Assembly (NCBI GenBank): GCA_028823235.1
Contig: JAPKBW010000014.1
Location: 1 to 64,000, forward strand
Origin: Longimicrobiales bacterium
Lineage (GTDB): Bacteria > Gemmatimonadota > Gemmatimonadetes > Longimicrobiales > Gaopeijiaceae
Reading direction: 5' to 3'
Length of the DNA: 64,000 nt
Position 1 is the first letter of the stretch, and each line of letters opens with the position of its first letter. Below the pieces are notes generated by a model that was not told where the DNA came from, did no database searches, and worked only from the letters and a program-made list of their open reading frames with translations. Shown here one piece after another: positions 44,572 to 53,512 of this stretch. The translations under genes were made by a program, and so were the position numbers.

Positions 44572-45648
44572 ATGCGCCATGCGGTCCTCGACATGATGGA
44601 TCGGCGGCCCATCTGGGCCATGCCGAGCTCCGTTCCGGAACAGATCCGCGAGGCTCTAGGCCCTGAGTGGAAGCTCACGGTTCTCGAAGAAGAGACCGAT
44701 GGGTCCGGCGATGGCGCGACGCGGGTCTCGCCCGTAGTGCTCGAAGCCGTCCGTGATGCCGAGATCTATTTCGGCTATGGCATCCCGGCAGCCCTACTCG
44801 AGGCGGCACCTGAGCTTCGGTGGGTGCATTCCGGTGCGGCCGGAGTCGGCAGTTCTCTGACGCCCACGATGCTGGCGAGTTCGGTCATCTTCACCAACTC
44901 CGCAGGTATTCACGCGCCTCCGATGGCCGAAACTGTCCTCGCTATGCTGCTTCACTTCGGCCGAGGTCTGGACCTGGCCGCGGCCGGTCAGCGTCGCGGT
45001 GAATGGTCGACGGACGCCTACTACGTAGCCGGGGCACCACTCACGGAGCTCTCTGCCTCTACGATCGGCATCATCGGGTTCGGTGGCATCGGTCGCGAAG
45101 TGGCTCGCAGGGTCGCCAGTCTCGGTGCCCGGGTGATCGCCGCGAAGCGCACACCTGTGTGTGAAGGCGAGGGCGACCTGACGCCTCTCGCAGGAAGTGG
45201 GACGCTAGGTTCCCGGATCGAGGTGATTTCAGGTAGATCCGGGTTCGATACCGTCTGTCGGGAGAGCGACGCCATCGTCGTGTGCGCTCCCGACACGTCG
45301 GAAACACGAGGGATGATCGACGCGAAGGCATTGGCGCAGATGAAGCGAGGCTGCGTTCTCATCAACGTGGCCCGAGGTGGACTCGTCGATGAGGACGCGT
45401 TGATCTTTTCACTTGAAGCGGGCCACATCCGAGGCGCAGGGCTCGACGTTTTTTCTCGGGAGCCTCTTCAGTCCGATTCGCCCTTCTGGGCGCGCCCAGA
45501 TGTCGTGGTGACACCGCATGTATCGGCAGTGACGCGCGGTTTCTGGGCCCGGGAGTGCGACCTCATTCTAGAGAATCTGGAGCACTTTCAGATGGGACAT
45601 CCCGTGCTCAAATGGGATAACGTTGTTGATAAGCGGGCTGGGTACTGA
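44572..45648 (+). CDS. D-2-hydroxyacid dehydrogenase (NAD-dependent)
   Basis: A 358-residue NAD(P)-dependent dehydrogenase of the D-isomer 2-hydroxyacid family, which interconverts 2-oxo and D-2-hydroxy acids. The coenzyme fold has GIIGFGGIGREVARRVASLG. The catalytic set is visible as Arg in VARGGLVDEDAL, Glu in the LDVFSREPL region, and His in VTPHVSAV. The ligand-binding segment WVHSGAAGVGSSL is like that of the glyoxylate/hydroxypyruvate reductase branch. GGAGG stands 10 bases before ATG 44572. Exact substrate unknown. It converges with mazG; the two stops are 20 bases apart. Confidence 0.9.
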   Translation: MRHAVLDMMDRRPIWAMPSSVPEQIREALGPEWKLTVLEEETDGSGDGATRVSPVVLEAVRDAEIYFGYGIPAALLEAAPELRWVHSGAAGVGSSLTPTMLASSVIFTNSAGIHAPPMAETVLAMLLHFGRGLDLAAAGQRRGEWSTDAYYVAGAPLTELSASTIGIIGFGGIGREVARRVASLGARVIAAKRTPVCEGEGDLTPLAGSGTLGSRIEVISGRSGFDTVCRESDAIVVCAPDTSETRGMIDAKALAQMKRGCVLINVARGGLVDEDALIFSLEAGHIRGAGLDVFSREPLQSDSPFWARPDVVVTPHVSAVTRGFWARECDLILENLEHFQMGHPVLKWDNVVDKRAGY

Positions 45649-45668
45649 CGGCCTCGACCGACACTCCT

Positions 45669-46496
45669 TCAGAGGAGTTCGGACCCCTTGCCCCCTCGGG
45701 CTTCGCCCGCCTTCACTTCGTTCCAGATTGCGTCGAGCGCTTCGAGTCCGGCCGTCTTCATGTCGAGGCCACGGGATCCCGCAATCTGTTCTAATCGTGA
45801 GAAGCGGGTCGCGAATTTCTGATTGGCCCGGGCCAGCGCGTTGGTTGGGTGTGTGCCCGCCATTCGGGCCAAGTTGACCGCGGCGAAGAGGAGGTCGCCC
45901 ACCTCCTCCTCGACCGCGTTGGGGTCGCCACCCGCGATCGCTTCTGTCACTTCGTCCAGTTCCTCGGACACCTTGGACGCCGGCCCGTTGTGGTCTTCCC
46001 AGTCGAACCCAACCTTCGCGACGCGTTCCTGCATTTGGTGGGCCTTCGTAAGGGGATCAACCCCTCGCGCCAGGCCAGCGAGGGCTCCTTCCTCGACCTC
46101 CTCACCTTGCGCAGCTCTTTCGGCTCGTTCCTGCTCCTTTGACTCCGCCCAGGACCGCTTCGTTCCTCCGCCAAACAGCTCCGGGTGTCGCCCAATCATC
46201 TTCTGCTCCAGATGGGCGTATACCGAGCCTGCATTGAAGTTGCCGGCTTCTTCGGCGACAACGATCTGAAAGGCAAGGTTCAGGAGCAGATCTCCAAGTT
46301 CCCCCTCGAGTTCTCTCGCGTTTCCCCTATGAATGGCGTCCACCACCTCGTGGGTCTCTTCCAGAAGCCAGGGGACCAGAGACTCCGCTGTCTGCTCGGC
46401 ATCCCACGGGCAACCGTCGCGTAAAAACCGTACGAGCCGGAGAGCCCGGTCGAGGGCCCCCGGTCCTGGGAAGTGGTGTCGGAATTCGTGGTGCAT
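45669..46496 (-). CDS. mazG: Nucleoside triphosphate pyrophosphohydrolase MazG
   Basis: MazG (275 aa from ATG 46496) cleaves NTPs and dNTPs to NMP and PPi, sanitising the nucleotide pool and affecting stress alarmone levels. The tandem MazG fold is present: RFLRDGCPWDAEQTAESL, then LLEETHEVVDAI and ELGDLLLNLAFQ with the metal-binding EExxE/ExxD pattern, and a second copy with VEEEVGDLLFAAVN. An ATG at 46574 is also in frame, but would leave only 12 bases for the promoters of mazG and the divergent alr; I judge the shorter form likelier. Neither start has a good ribosome site. Confidence 0.93.
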   Translation of the reverse strand: MHHEFRHHFPGPGALDRALRLVRFLRDGCPWDAEQTAESLVPWLLEETHEVVDAIHRGNARELEGELGDLLLNLAFQIVVAEEAGNFNAGSVYAHLEQKMIGRHPELFGGGTKRSWAESKEQERAERAAQGEEVEEGALAGLARGVDPLTKAHQMQERVAKVGFDWEDHNGPASKVSEELDEVTEAIAGGDPNAVEEEVGDLLFAAVNLARMAGTHPTNALARANQKFATRFSRLEQIAGSRGLDMKTAGLEALDAIWNEVKAGEARGGKGSELL

Positions 46497-46586
46497 TGTT
46501 TTTGACTCGGTCGCGGAGCGGAACCCACTGGGAAGTGTAGCCGAGGGGTCGTCGTAAAGCCCTGTTTTTGGCATCTTTCAGGGTCT

Positions 46587-47705
46587 ATGTCAACGAATCC
46601 CAAGGCCCGCGCGTGGGTACAGCTGCGAGCCGACGCGCTACGCGCCAACTACGACCGCATCGTTCAGTCGGTGGGGCCTGAGGTGGGCGTCCTCCCCATG
46701 GTTAAGGCGGACGCGTACGGACTCGGCGTATCTGGTGTCGTGAAGGTTCTGGAGCCGCTCGATCCTTGGGGATTCGGGGTCGCGACAATCTCGGAGGGAG
46801 TCGAGCTCCGCCATGCTGGCGTCCTTCGGCCCATAGTGGTGTGCAGTCCCGCTCCAGCAGATGATGTCGCGGTGGCGGTCGAGCACGACCTCCAGTTGTC
46901 GATCTCCAGCCTGCGCGCACTGGAGCATACGGCCGGTGTGGCCGCTGCAAGGGACAGGACTATCGGCTGGCACCTCGACGTCGATACTGGAATGGGGCGA
47001 AGTGGTTTCGACTTCCGGACTTCTTCTGAGTGGATGCCTGAGGTGTCTCGAGCACGGCCCAGCCTCCGCTGGGTGGGGTGCTACACACACCTGCACTCGG
47101 CCGACGAAGACGCGGGCTCGATCGACCGGCAGTGGAGTCGTCTTGAGGACGTGCTCGAACAGTCAGACCCATTGCCGGCACATTTTCTCGTGCATGCGCT
47201 GAACAGTGCAGGTTCAATCCGTCGGTTGTCACGCACAGGGAGCCTCGTCCGTCCTGGGATCTTCCTCTACGGTGGGACAGTTGGAGAAGGTCAGATACGC
47301 CCGGAACCGTTAGTTTCAGTTCACTCTAGGGTCGTCCATGTCAGAGATGCTCTGACCGGGACGGAACTCGGTTACGGCTCGACGTATGTGGCAAACGTGG
47401 ACGAGCAATGGGCCACCCTGTCGATCGGATATGGGGACGGATTACCTAGGTCATTGTCGAATCGAGGTGCTGCGCTTGTAAATGGGCGAAGAGTCCCGAT
47501 CATTGGACGGATCTCCATGGACGTCACGGTGGTAAACATCACGGGTATTCCAGGAGTCGCGGAGGGCACGGTCGCGACCCTCATCGGTGAGCAGGGCGGT
47601 GCGTCCATTTCAGTGGACGATGTGGCAAAAGCAGCAGGAACGATCAGTTACGAGGTGCTCACCGGCTTGACCGGCCGCCTCCCCCGGGTCTGGGCCGCGA
47701 CGTGA
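46587..47705 (+). CDS. alr: Alanine racemase
   Basis: Alr (372 aa) makes D-alanine for the peptidoglycan stem, using pyridoxal phosphate. Lys40 in MVKADAYGLG forms the PLP Schiff base, and Tyr263 in ELGYGSTYV is the second catalytic residue. Other family parts are WHLDVDTGMGRSG, YTHLHSADED, IGYGDGLPR and IIGRISMDVTVV. ATG 46587 follows CAGGG. D-Ala would feed a D-Ala-D-Ala ligase and MurF; the ligase gene is not in the window. The stop overlaps the start of the following lipoprotein gene (TGATG). Confidence 0.96.
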   Translation: MSTNPKARAWVQLRADALRANYDRIVQSVGPEVGVLPMVKADAYGLGVSGVVKVLEPLDPWGFGVATISEGVELRHAGVLRPIVVCSPAPADDVAVAVEHDLQLSISSLRALEHTAGVAAARDRTIGWHLDVDTGMGRSGFDFRTSSEWMPEVSRARPSLRWVGCYTHLHSADEDAGSIDRQWSRLEDVLEQSDPLPAHFLVHALNSAGSIRRLSRTGSLVRPGIFLYGGTVGEGQIRPEPLVSVHSRVVHVRDALTGTELGYGSTYVANVDEQWATLSIGYGDGLPRSLSNRGAALVNGRRVPIIGRISMDVTVVNITGIPGVAEGTVATLIGEQGGASISVDDVAKAAGTISYEVLTGLTGRLPRVWAAT

Positions 47706-49078
47706 TGAGTGCTGTGCGCGGGCCTAACGAAAGGAAATCAAGGTACTTGAGGGTTTTTTTGAAACATCGCAGAGTAGGACTCACGGTGGCGGCCCTCGGG
47801 CTGTGGCCGATTTTTCTCGTGGGATGTGAGGAGCAGTTACCGGTCGCCATTGGTGATCAGGCACTGCCGGGCGAGCCGGTGACCGTCGAAATCACTGTCC
47901 CCTGGAGTGATTTCGCTTCAAATCTCGAAGTGTTCGGCGGGTACGGCTCGCCGGAGGATCTCGGTTCCGGTGTCTTGGCGAACCAGTACGAAGGCACGCT
48001 CGACGCCCGCACGCTCGTGCGGTTCCGCAGGTATCCGTCGGTCGTAGTCGCGGTGGACGCTACAGGCGCCAGCCGGCCCGACTCGACCTTGACGTATCCG
48101 AGCGGTCGTCTAGTGGCGTATTTCGACACCATCGCGAGCACGAACGCCGCACCAGTGACCCTTGCGCTTGGGGCGACTCAGGTCGAATGGGACGCGACGA
48201 CCACCAGTTGGGACTACGCGATCGACACGATCAACGACCAGCGCGCCTGGCCGGAGCCCGGTGCCGGCCCTGTGACTGCGATCGGCACTGCCGTGTGGGA
48301 CCCCGCGGCAGGGGATTCTGCAGTGTTCGAACTCGACTCGCTGCAGGTTGCCGCGTGGGCTGACACCACCGATCTGACCGCAGGTGCGCGACTCGATATC
48401 ATCGAGCCGGGTTCCCGGCTGCGTATTCGCGGGATGGCTCTCCGGATCGATGCCCGTCCGAGTTCTGCGCCTGACACGTTGATCCAGGTGACCGCCCCGA
48501 CACGTGAAATGACTTTCATCTACACACCCAATCCGACGCCGCCGCCGGATGGTGTGCGGATCGGTGGCGCTCCCTCGTGGCGGACGGTCATGGATGTCTC
48601 GATTCCGTCGGTCATCGACGGCTACGCTGAATTCTGCGCGGTGGTGTCGTGCCCCCACACGCTGACTCCTGTCGAAATCAGCTTCGCGGCGCTCGTGCTA
48701 ACGAGCCGAATGACCGACGCGGCGTTCCAGCCATCCGATTCGATTCGTCTCGATGTGAGGCCGGTGACCGATCGGTCGGCGATGCCGAAATCGCCGCTCG
48801 GAAATTCCTTGATCGAGGAGCGATTTGGCCGCCCGGTGCCGCCGGCCGCATTCGGCTCGTCACCAGGCGTAAGCATCGAGATTCCGTTCACGACGTTTTC
48901 GCGTGATCTGCTACGCGGCGAGGACTCGAAGGGAAACCCAGCTACGGGCACGCTTGCCCTTCTGTCTGTCTTGGAGCCGTTCTCGATCTCCTTCGCTTCG
49001 TTCGACGGCCCAGGCTCGGCGAGTGAGCCGTATCTGAGGCTTGTGCTGACGATCGGCCCGCCCGTGGAACTCCCATGA
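47705..49078 (+). CDS. Lipoprotein of unknown function
   Basis: A 457-residue protein without a family that I recognise. From ATG 47705 (overlapping the alr stop; a GTG at 47702 is also possible) it has a basic N-terminus, a hydrophobic run and a lipobox (IFLVGC), so it is an anchored lipoprotein. The mature part is beta-rich, with many Asp-Ser-Thr segments such as DARTLVRFRRYPSVVVAV, and two Cys in FCAVVSCPHT. This may be a surface or periplasmic adhesin-like or assembly protein. The outer membrane protein gene follows with an ATGA overlap, and the two probably act together; this is inference from context. Confidence 0.7.
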   Translation: MSAVRGPNERKSRYLRVFLKHRRVGLTVAALGLWPIFLVGCEEQLPVAIGDQALPGEPVTVEITVPWSDFASNLEVFGGYGSPEDLGSGVLANQYEGTLDARTLVRFRRYPSVVVAVDATGASRPDSTLTYPSGRLVAYFDTIASTNAAPVTLALGATQVEWDATTTSWDYAIDTINDQRAWPEPGAGPVTAIGTAVWDPAAGDSAVFELDSLQVAAWADTTDLTAGARLDIIEPGSRLRIRGMALRIDARPSSAPDTLIQVTAPTREMTFIYTPNPTPPPDGVRIGGAPSWRTVMDVSIPSVIDGYAEFCAVVSCPHTLTPVEISFAALVLTSRMTDAAFQPSDSIRLDVRPVTDRSAMPKSPLGNSLIEERFGRPVPPAAFGSSPGVSIEIPFTTFSRDLLRGEDSKGNPATGTLALLSVLEPFSISFASFDGPGSASEPYLRLVLTIGPPVELP

Positions 49079-50241
49079 TGAAGCGCCTGCTACTGACACT
49101 GGCCGGACTGGCCGTGATGGGGACACCGGCCGCCGGACAGTCCCTCTTCAATGCCGCGGGCCTCGGCCTACCCATCGAGGCGCTCGACGGCCGAGCCCGT
49201 GCTCTCGGAAATCTCGGCATTGGACTCCGAGGTGGATCATTCCTCCCTACCGACCCCGCGGCCCTCGGCTACCTCACGTTTTCGACCGGTGTCATGGCTG
49301 CTCAGCCCTCGTGGGTCGATTATGCCTCCGAAGATGGAGTGACCGGGAAAGTGCAGGGCAATCGCTTTCCACTGCTCGGCATCGCATATCCGTTCTTCCA
49401 AGGGATGATGTCCGTTCAGATAGGGTCGTTCCTCGATCAGCACTATCAGAGGACCGCGGAAGGTGAGGTTCCCTTCGGTGGTGAATCCGTCGCCACGAAA
49501 GACCATTTCGTTCAGGATGGATCTATCTCCAACCTGAATCTCGGCTTCTCTCGGAAGCTGGGTGATGACTATTCGGTCGGACTGACTGTTGGCCGATATG
49601 CCGGCTCGGTTGTTCGTACGCTGACACGTACCTACGGGGGCGATGAAACCACCGACGTCGACGACTACATTGAGCAGGGTGAGTGGGGGTATAAGGGCCA
49701 CTCGTTCACGCTTGGGGCGGGAATGAACGTAACTGAGGGCGTACGCGTGTCAGCGAGCGTGCAGGTGCCCACGAATTTGCACGCTGAGGCCACGGACGAG
49801 ACGCGAGGTGCGGACCAGACCTACAAGCTGCCCATTCAGTATCGGGCGGGCGCGAGTGCGCTGGTGGGCACAGGGTTAACGGTCACAGGGTCCCTTAAGG
49901 TTGCGGATTGGTCGGGTGCCCAAGAGTCCCTCAGCAGTGTCGGTCAGGCCAGGGACTCGAACGGATTTGGTATAGGCACCGAACTTTCCCGAGCCCGGCT
50001 GTGGGGGAAGGCGATGCCGCTCCGCTTCGGATACAGGCAGACCGGCCTCCCGTTCTCGCCCAACGACACCCGGGCGACGGAAAAGACCTTTGCTGCTGGC
50101 TTCGGACTGGCTCTTAGCACGTCGGGAGACATCGTACTCGCCGCCGCGGACTTAGCGGTGGAGCGTGGTCGGCGGTCAGGTGACGGACTGACGGAGAATT
50201 TCTGGCGAGTGACCATATCGCTTCTGGTCTCTGGACTCTGA
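49075..50241 (+). CDS. Outer-membrane beta-barrel protein (PorV/FadL-like)
   Basis: A 388-residue predicted outer-membrane barrel. The signal peptide ends with PAAGQ, then ALDGRARALGNLGIGLRGG and PTDPAALGYL, a start seen in PorV/FadL-like and UPF0164-type barrels. Alternating hydrophobic and polar strands run to the end, for instance YSVGLTVGRYAGSV, HSFTLGAGMNV and FAAGFGLALST, and it closes with a strand WRVTISLLVSGL. ATG 49075 overlaps the lipoprotein stop. It may form a pore or a receptor paired with the lipoprotein. Function not known. Confidence 0.78.
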   Translation: MMKRLLLTLAGLAVMGTPAAGQSLFNAAGLGLPIEALDGRARALGNLGIGLRGGSFLPTDPAALGYLTFSTGVMAAQPSWVDYASEDGVTGKVQGNRFPLLGIAYPFFQGMMSVQIGSFLDQHYQRTAEGEVPFGGESVATKDHFVQDGSISNLNLGFSRKLGDDYSVGLTVGRYAGSVVRTLTRTYGGDETTDVDDYIEQGEWGYKGHSFTLGAGMNVTEGVRVSASVQVPTNLHAEATDETRGADQTYKLPIQYRAGASALVGTGLTVTGSLKVADWSGAQESLSSVGQARDSNGFGIGTELSRARLWGKAMPLRFGYRQTGLPFSPNDTRATEKTFAAGFGLALSTSGDIVLAAADLAVERGRRSGDGLTENFWRVTISLLVSGL

Positions 50242-50280
50242 TCGGAGACTGCTCGAAAGGGCGTTTCCTGGAGGTGCCTC

Positions 50281-51609
50281 GTGCGCGTCTACTATCACAC
50301 GTTCGGCTGCAAGGCCAATCAGTACGACACCGAACGGATGCGTCAGGAGATCGAGGCCCGTGGTGCCTTGACCGTCAGAGATCGGGCGGAAGCCGATGTC
50401 GTGGTGGTCAACACGTGCACGGTCACGAACCAGGCAGACGCTGAGGCCAGGCGGTTCATCCGGCGACTACAGCGTGAGCGACCAGGCCAGAGCGTCATCG
50501 TGGCGGGTTGTTCTGCCGCTCTGCGCGAGCCGGAGTACAGGGAGATGCCGGGTGTCGTAGATGTCGTGCCGGGGCATGATCCCATGCTCGTTGCCACCAC
50601 GCTCACCCGAGCGGCCCCGGAGTCCAGCGGGCTCATTCAAATCGAGGTCCGCACATCTCTCGACCGTATGCATGCCGAACCCATTGGTGGGGAACTTCTT
50701 CGCACCCGGGCTGGCGCCGCCCGAGGATGGCTCAAGGTTCAGGACGGGTGCGACCGGAAGTGTTCATTTTGCGCCACGAGGCTGGCCCGCGGCACGTCTC
50801 GTTCAAGACCCACAGTCGACGTCGTCGCGGAGGCTCGTCTGTTGGCTCAGTCGCATGCCGAGCTCGTCATCACCGGGATCCACATCGGCCATTATGGACT
50901 GGATTTCCCCGAGGGCTCATCGCTGTCAACGCTTTGTGCAGAGCTACTCGATTCGGTCCCCGACGTGCGCTTTCGGCTTGGCAGTGTGGAGGCTACTGAG
51001 ATCGACGATTTGCTGCTCGATCTGCTCGCGACCTCAGGTGGCCGGCTGACTCCACACCTCCACATGCCACTGCAGAGCGGAGCAGACCCAGTCCTCCGCC
51101 TCATGCGGAGATGGCATAGTCGAGCGCAGTATCGCGAGCGAGCTCTTCAGATCGCCGAGCGTGTCGCACCCCTCGGGCTCGGTGCTGATGTGATCACAGG
51201 GTTTCCCGGCGAGACGGATGAGGATCACGCGTCGACGCGGGCACTGATCGAAGAGCTGCCGTTCACCTATCTCCATGTCTTTCCTTACTCGCCGCGTCGA
51301 GATACACACGCGACCTCCCTCCCGAACCCGGTTCCCCAGCGGATTTCTGGAGATCGTGCTCGTGAACTCCGGGAAATCGCCCTTGAGAAGGGAATACAGT
51401 ACCGACGCGGGCGAGTAGGGTCGAAGGCGACCGTGGTCGTAGAGGGTGACGGAGGTACTGGGTTAACCGAGGACTACCTGCGAATTGGGGTGGGAGAGCC
51501 GGGCGACGCCGCTCCTCAGGAACGAGCTGTGGTGAAGGGAACCCTGCTTGCAGAGGGTGCTCATCTGTATATTGATCTGCCCCGCCATCCATCCCGTATT
51601 TCGTCATGA
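50281..51609 (+). CDS. mtaB: tRNA (t6A37) methylthiotransferase MtaB
   Basis: A radical-SAM methylthiotransferase (442 aa) that converts t6A37 to ms2t6A in ANN-decoding tRNAs. The N-terminal UPF0004 domain holds three cluster cysteines in TFGCKANQYD, VNTCTVTN and VAGCSAAL. The radical-SAM cluster is Cys157-x3-Cys161-x2-Cys164 (DGCDRKCSFC). FGCKANQ, in place of YGCQMN, separates MtaB from MiaB. A C-terminal TRAM-like segment is short. GTG 50281 has GGAGG 7 bases before. The stop overlaps miaB (ATGA). Confidence 0.92.
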   Translation: MRVYYHTFGCKANQYDTERMRQEIEARGALTVRDRAEADVVVVNTCTVTNQADAEARRFIRRLQRERPGQSVIVAGCSAALREPEYREMPGVVDVVPGHDPMLVATTLTRAAPESSGLIQIEVRTSLDRMHAEPIGGELLRTRAGAARGWLKVQDGCDRKCSFCATRLARGTSRSRPTVDVVAEARLLAQSHAELVITGIHIGHYGLDFPEGSSLSTLCAELLDSVPDVRFRLGSVEATEIDDLLLDLLATSGGRLTPHLHMPLQSGADPVLRLMRRWHSRAQYRERALQIAERVAPLGLGADVITGFPGETDEDHASTRALIEELPFTYLHVFPYSPRRDTHATSLPNPVPQRISGDRARELREIALEKGIQYRRGRVGSKATVVVEGDGGTGLTEDYLRIGVGEPGDAAPQERAVVKGTLLAEGAHLYIDLPRHPSRISS

Positions 51610-53018
51610 CCCACGAATCCAGAGTCCGCCGGGCGTACGTCGAAACGTACGGCTGCCAGATGAACATCAGCGATGGTGAGCTGATGGAGGGTATCCTTGA
51701 GACTGGAGGGTACGAGATCGTGCGTGCGCCAGAAGACGCGGACGTAGTGCTGGTGAACACGTGCGCGATCCGGGAGCACGCCGAGAGGCGTGTGCTGGGC
51801 CGGGTGTCGCAGTTGAACGGCCTGAAGCGCGACCGCCCCGACATGCTTATCGGTGTTACCGGTTGCATGGCGCAGCGCCTAGGCGAAACACTTCTCGAAC
51901 AGGCCCCTTACGTCGATCTGGTCATGGGGCCTGACGGATATCGTGGCCTACCCGAGACTCTTGGACGTCTGGAGCGGGGTGAGGGCGAACCAGTCCCGCC
52001 CCCGCCCACGGCATCCGCACGTCAGGCGTCAAAGAAGCGCGGGCCGCAGCTCGCAGTGCTTCAGTTGGACATGGACGAGAACTACCAGGGACTTGAGCAG
52101 CGCAGAACCGACGGCCCTACCGCCTGGGTTCCGATTCAGCGGGGGTGTGACCACCGCTGCACCTATTGCATCGTGCCCTATGTGCGCGGTGGCGAGAAGA
52201 ACCGTAGCGCGCTAGAAATTCTGGCTGAAGTTCGAGGGCTCGCCGATCAGGGTGTGTCCGAGGTCACGCTCCTCGGTCAGACCGTCAATTCGTACGTCTG
52301 GGACGACGTGAATTTTCCGCAGCTTCTCCGAGACGTCGCACGAGTCGACGGCATCCGGCGTGTCCGGTATACCTCGCCGCACCCGAACGATGTCTCACCG
52401 GAGTTGGTCGAGGTCATGGCCATGGAGCCGGCCGTGTGCGAGCACCTGCACTTGCCCGCTCAGGCAGGTAACAACCGAACGCTGAGGCGCATGCTTCGCC
52501 GCTACACGGTGGAGAGTCTGCTCGAGAAGGTTGATCTGATCCGCACCGCGATGCCGGGCATCGCATTGTCGACGGATATCATCGTCGCCTTCCCCGGTGA
52601 GACCGAGGAAGAGTTTCGAGACACTCTCGACCTGATGCGGACGGTGCGCTTCGATGAGGCGTATACGTACAAATACTCCTTGCGTGAGGGCACTCCGGCG
52701 ACCCGTCTGCCTGCCGAGGATTTCGTCGGCCCCGACGAGGCTCAGGTGCGGCTTCAGGAATTGATCGAGGTCAGTCGGGCGATTCAGGCAGAAATCAACG
52801 TGAGCGAAGTGGGTCGCGTCGAAGAGGTGTTGATCGAGGGTAGTGGGCGGGACGAAGGCCAGATCCGTGGCCGGACAGGACGGAACAAGATCGTCGTGTT
52901 CGACGGAGACCCCGACCGGATCGGGACCTACACGCAGACGCTCCTCGAACGCACCTCCGGGGCCACGTTCGCCGGCTCGGAGGTCACCTCCTCCGCGGTG
53001 GAGCCGGTGCTCGCGTGA
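51606..53018 (+). CDS. miaB: tRNA (i6A37) methylthiotransferase MiaB
   Basis: MiaB (470 aa) adds a methylthio group to i6A37 in tRNAs reading UNN codons. Its UPF0004 domain has ETYGCQMNISD, LVNTCAIREHAE and VTGCMAQR; the radical-SAM cluster is Cys181, Cys185 and Cys188 in RGCDHRCTYCIVPYVRGGEK; a TRAM domain closes the protein. A proline-rich linker of about 40 residues between the two domains is longer than usual. It overlaps mtaB at its start and lapA at its end (GTGA), so both paralogous enzymes are made from one message. Confidence 0.95.
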   Translation: MTHESRVRRAYVETYGCQMNISDGELMEGILETGGYEIVRAPEDADVVLVNTCAIREHAERRVLGRVSQLNGLKRDRPDMLIGVTGCMAQRLGETLLEQAPYVDLVMGPDGYRGLPETLGRLERGEGEPVPPPPTASARQASKKRGPQLAVLQLDMDENYQGLEQRRTDGPTAWVPIQRGCDHRCTYCIVPYVRGGEKNRSALEILAEVRGLADQGVSEVTLLGQTVNSYVWDDVNFPQLLRDVARVDGIRRVRYTSPHPNDVSPELVEVMAMEPAVCEHLHLPAQAGNNRTLRRMLRRYTVESLLEKVDLIRTAMPGIALSTDIIVAFPGETEEEFRDTLDLMRTVRFDEAYTYKYSLREGTPATRLPAEDFVGPDEAQVRLQELIEVSRAIQAEINVSEVGRVEEVLIEGSGRDEGQIRGRTGRNKIVVFDGDPDRIGTYTQTLLERTSGATFAGSEVTSSAVEPVLA

Positions 53019-53335
53019 GTCGATTCGTCGGTGGCGTCGGAGTGGTGATCCTTCTGAGTTTGTCGCTCGGCTTCGCGGCACTGAATTCCGGACAGAGGGT
53101 GACCCTGCGCTTGGGGGGATTCACACTCTATGGCGTGCCGCTGACGGTGGTGGCGTTCGGATGTGTGATCACAGGCATGGTCGTGATGCTTGTCGCTGGG
53201 ATCCGGTCGGACATGAAGGTCCGACGAATTTTGAGAGCCCGACTTGCCGAAGAAGATCGCGAGGAACGGGATCTCTTGGCTGATCAGAGTCAGCGAGACC
53301 TCTTCAACGCCGAAGCAAAAGAAGAGACGCTGTAG
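53015..53335 (+). CDS. LapA-domain (DUF1049) inner-membrane protein
   Basis: A 106-residue inner-membrane protein with two helices (VGVVILLSLSLGFAALN and VPLTVVAFGCVITGMVVMLV) joined by a short loop containing QRVTLRLGG, then a charged cytoplasmic coil. This is the LapA/YciS pattern; in enterobacteria LapA takes part in controlling LPS synthesis with LapB. No lapB is nearby. GTG 53015 overlaps the miaB stop. The long charged tail (AEEDREERDLLADQ) is coiled-coil-like. Confidence 0.75.
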   Translation: MSRFVGGVGVVILLSLSLGFAALNSGQRVTLRLGGFTLYGVPLTVVAFGCVITGMVVMLVAGIRSDMKVRRILRARLAEEDREERDLLADQSQRDLFNAEAKEETL

Positions 53336-53512
53336 TACCAGGCGATTCGCCGCCGAGGTCTATCGCATCGATCGGCAGGGCGATGTTCACGTGATCGTGA
53401 GGCGCTCCGGGCGCATCACGGTGCGTTCGTCCCGTCCTTCGCTAGATTGACTGCGAAGAGTCGATACACCGGCTCTTATTACACGCCTCGCCCCGGTCCC
53501 CGACCGCCAGCC

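Noticed and set aside
45697-45709. CGGGCTTCGCCCG hairpin near the end of mazG as a terminator
   Set aside because: It lies inside the coding region, has only a 5-bp stem and lacks a T tract.
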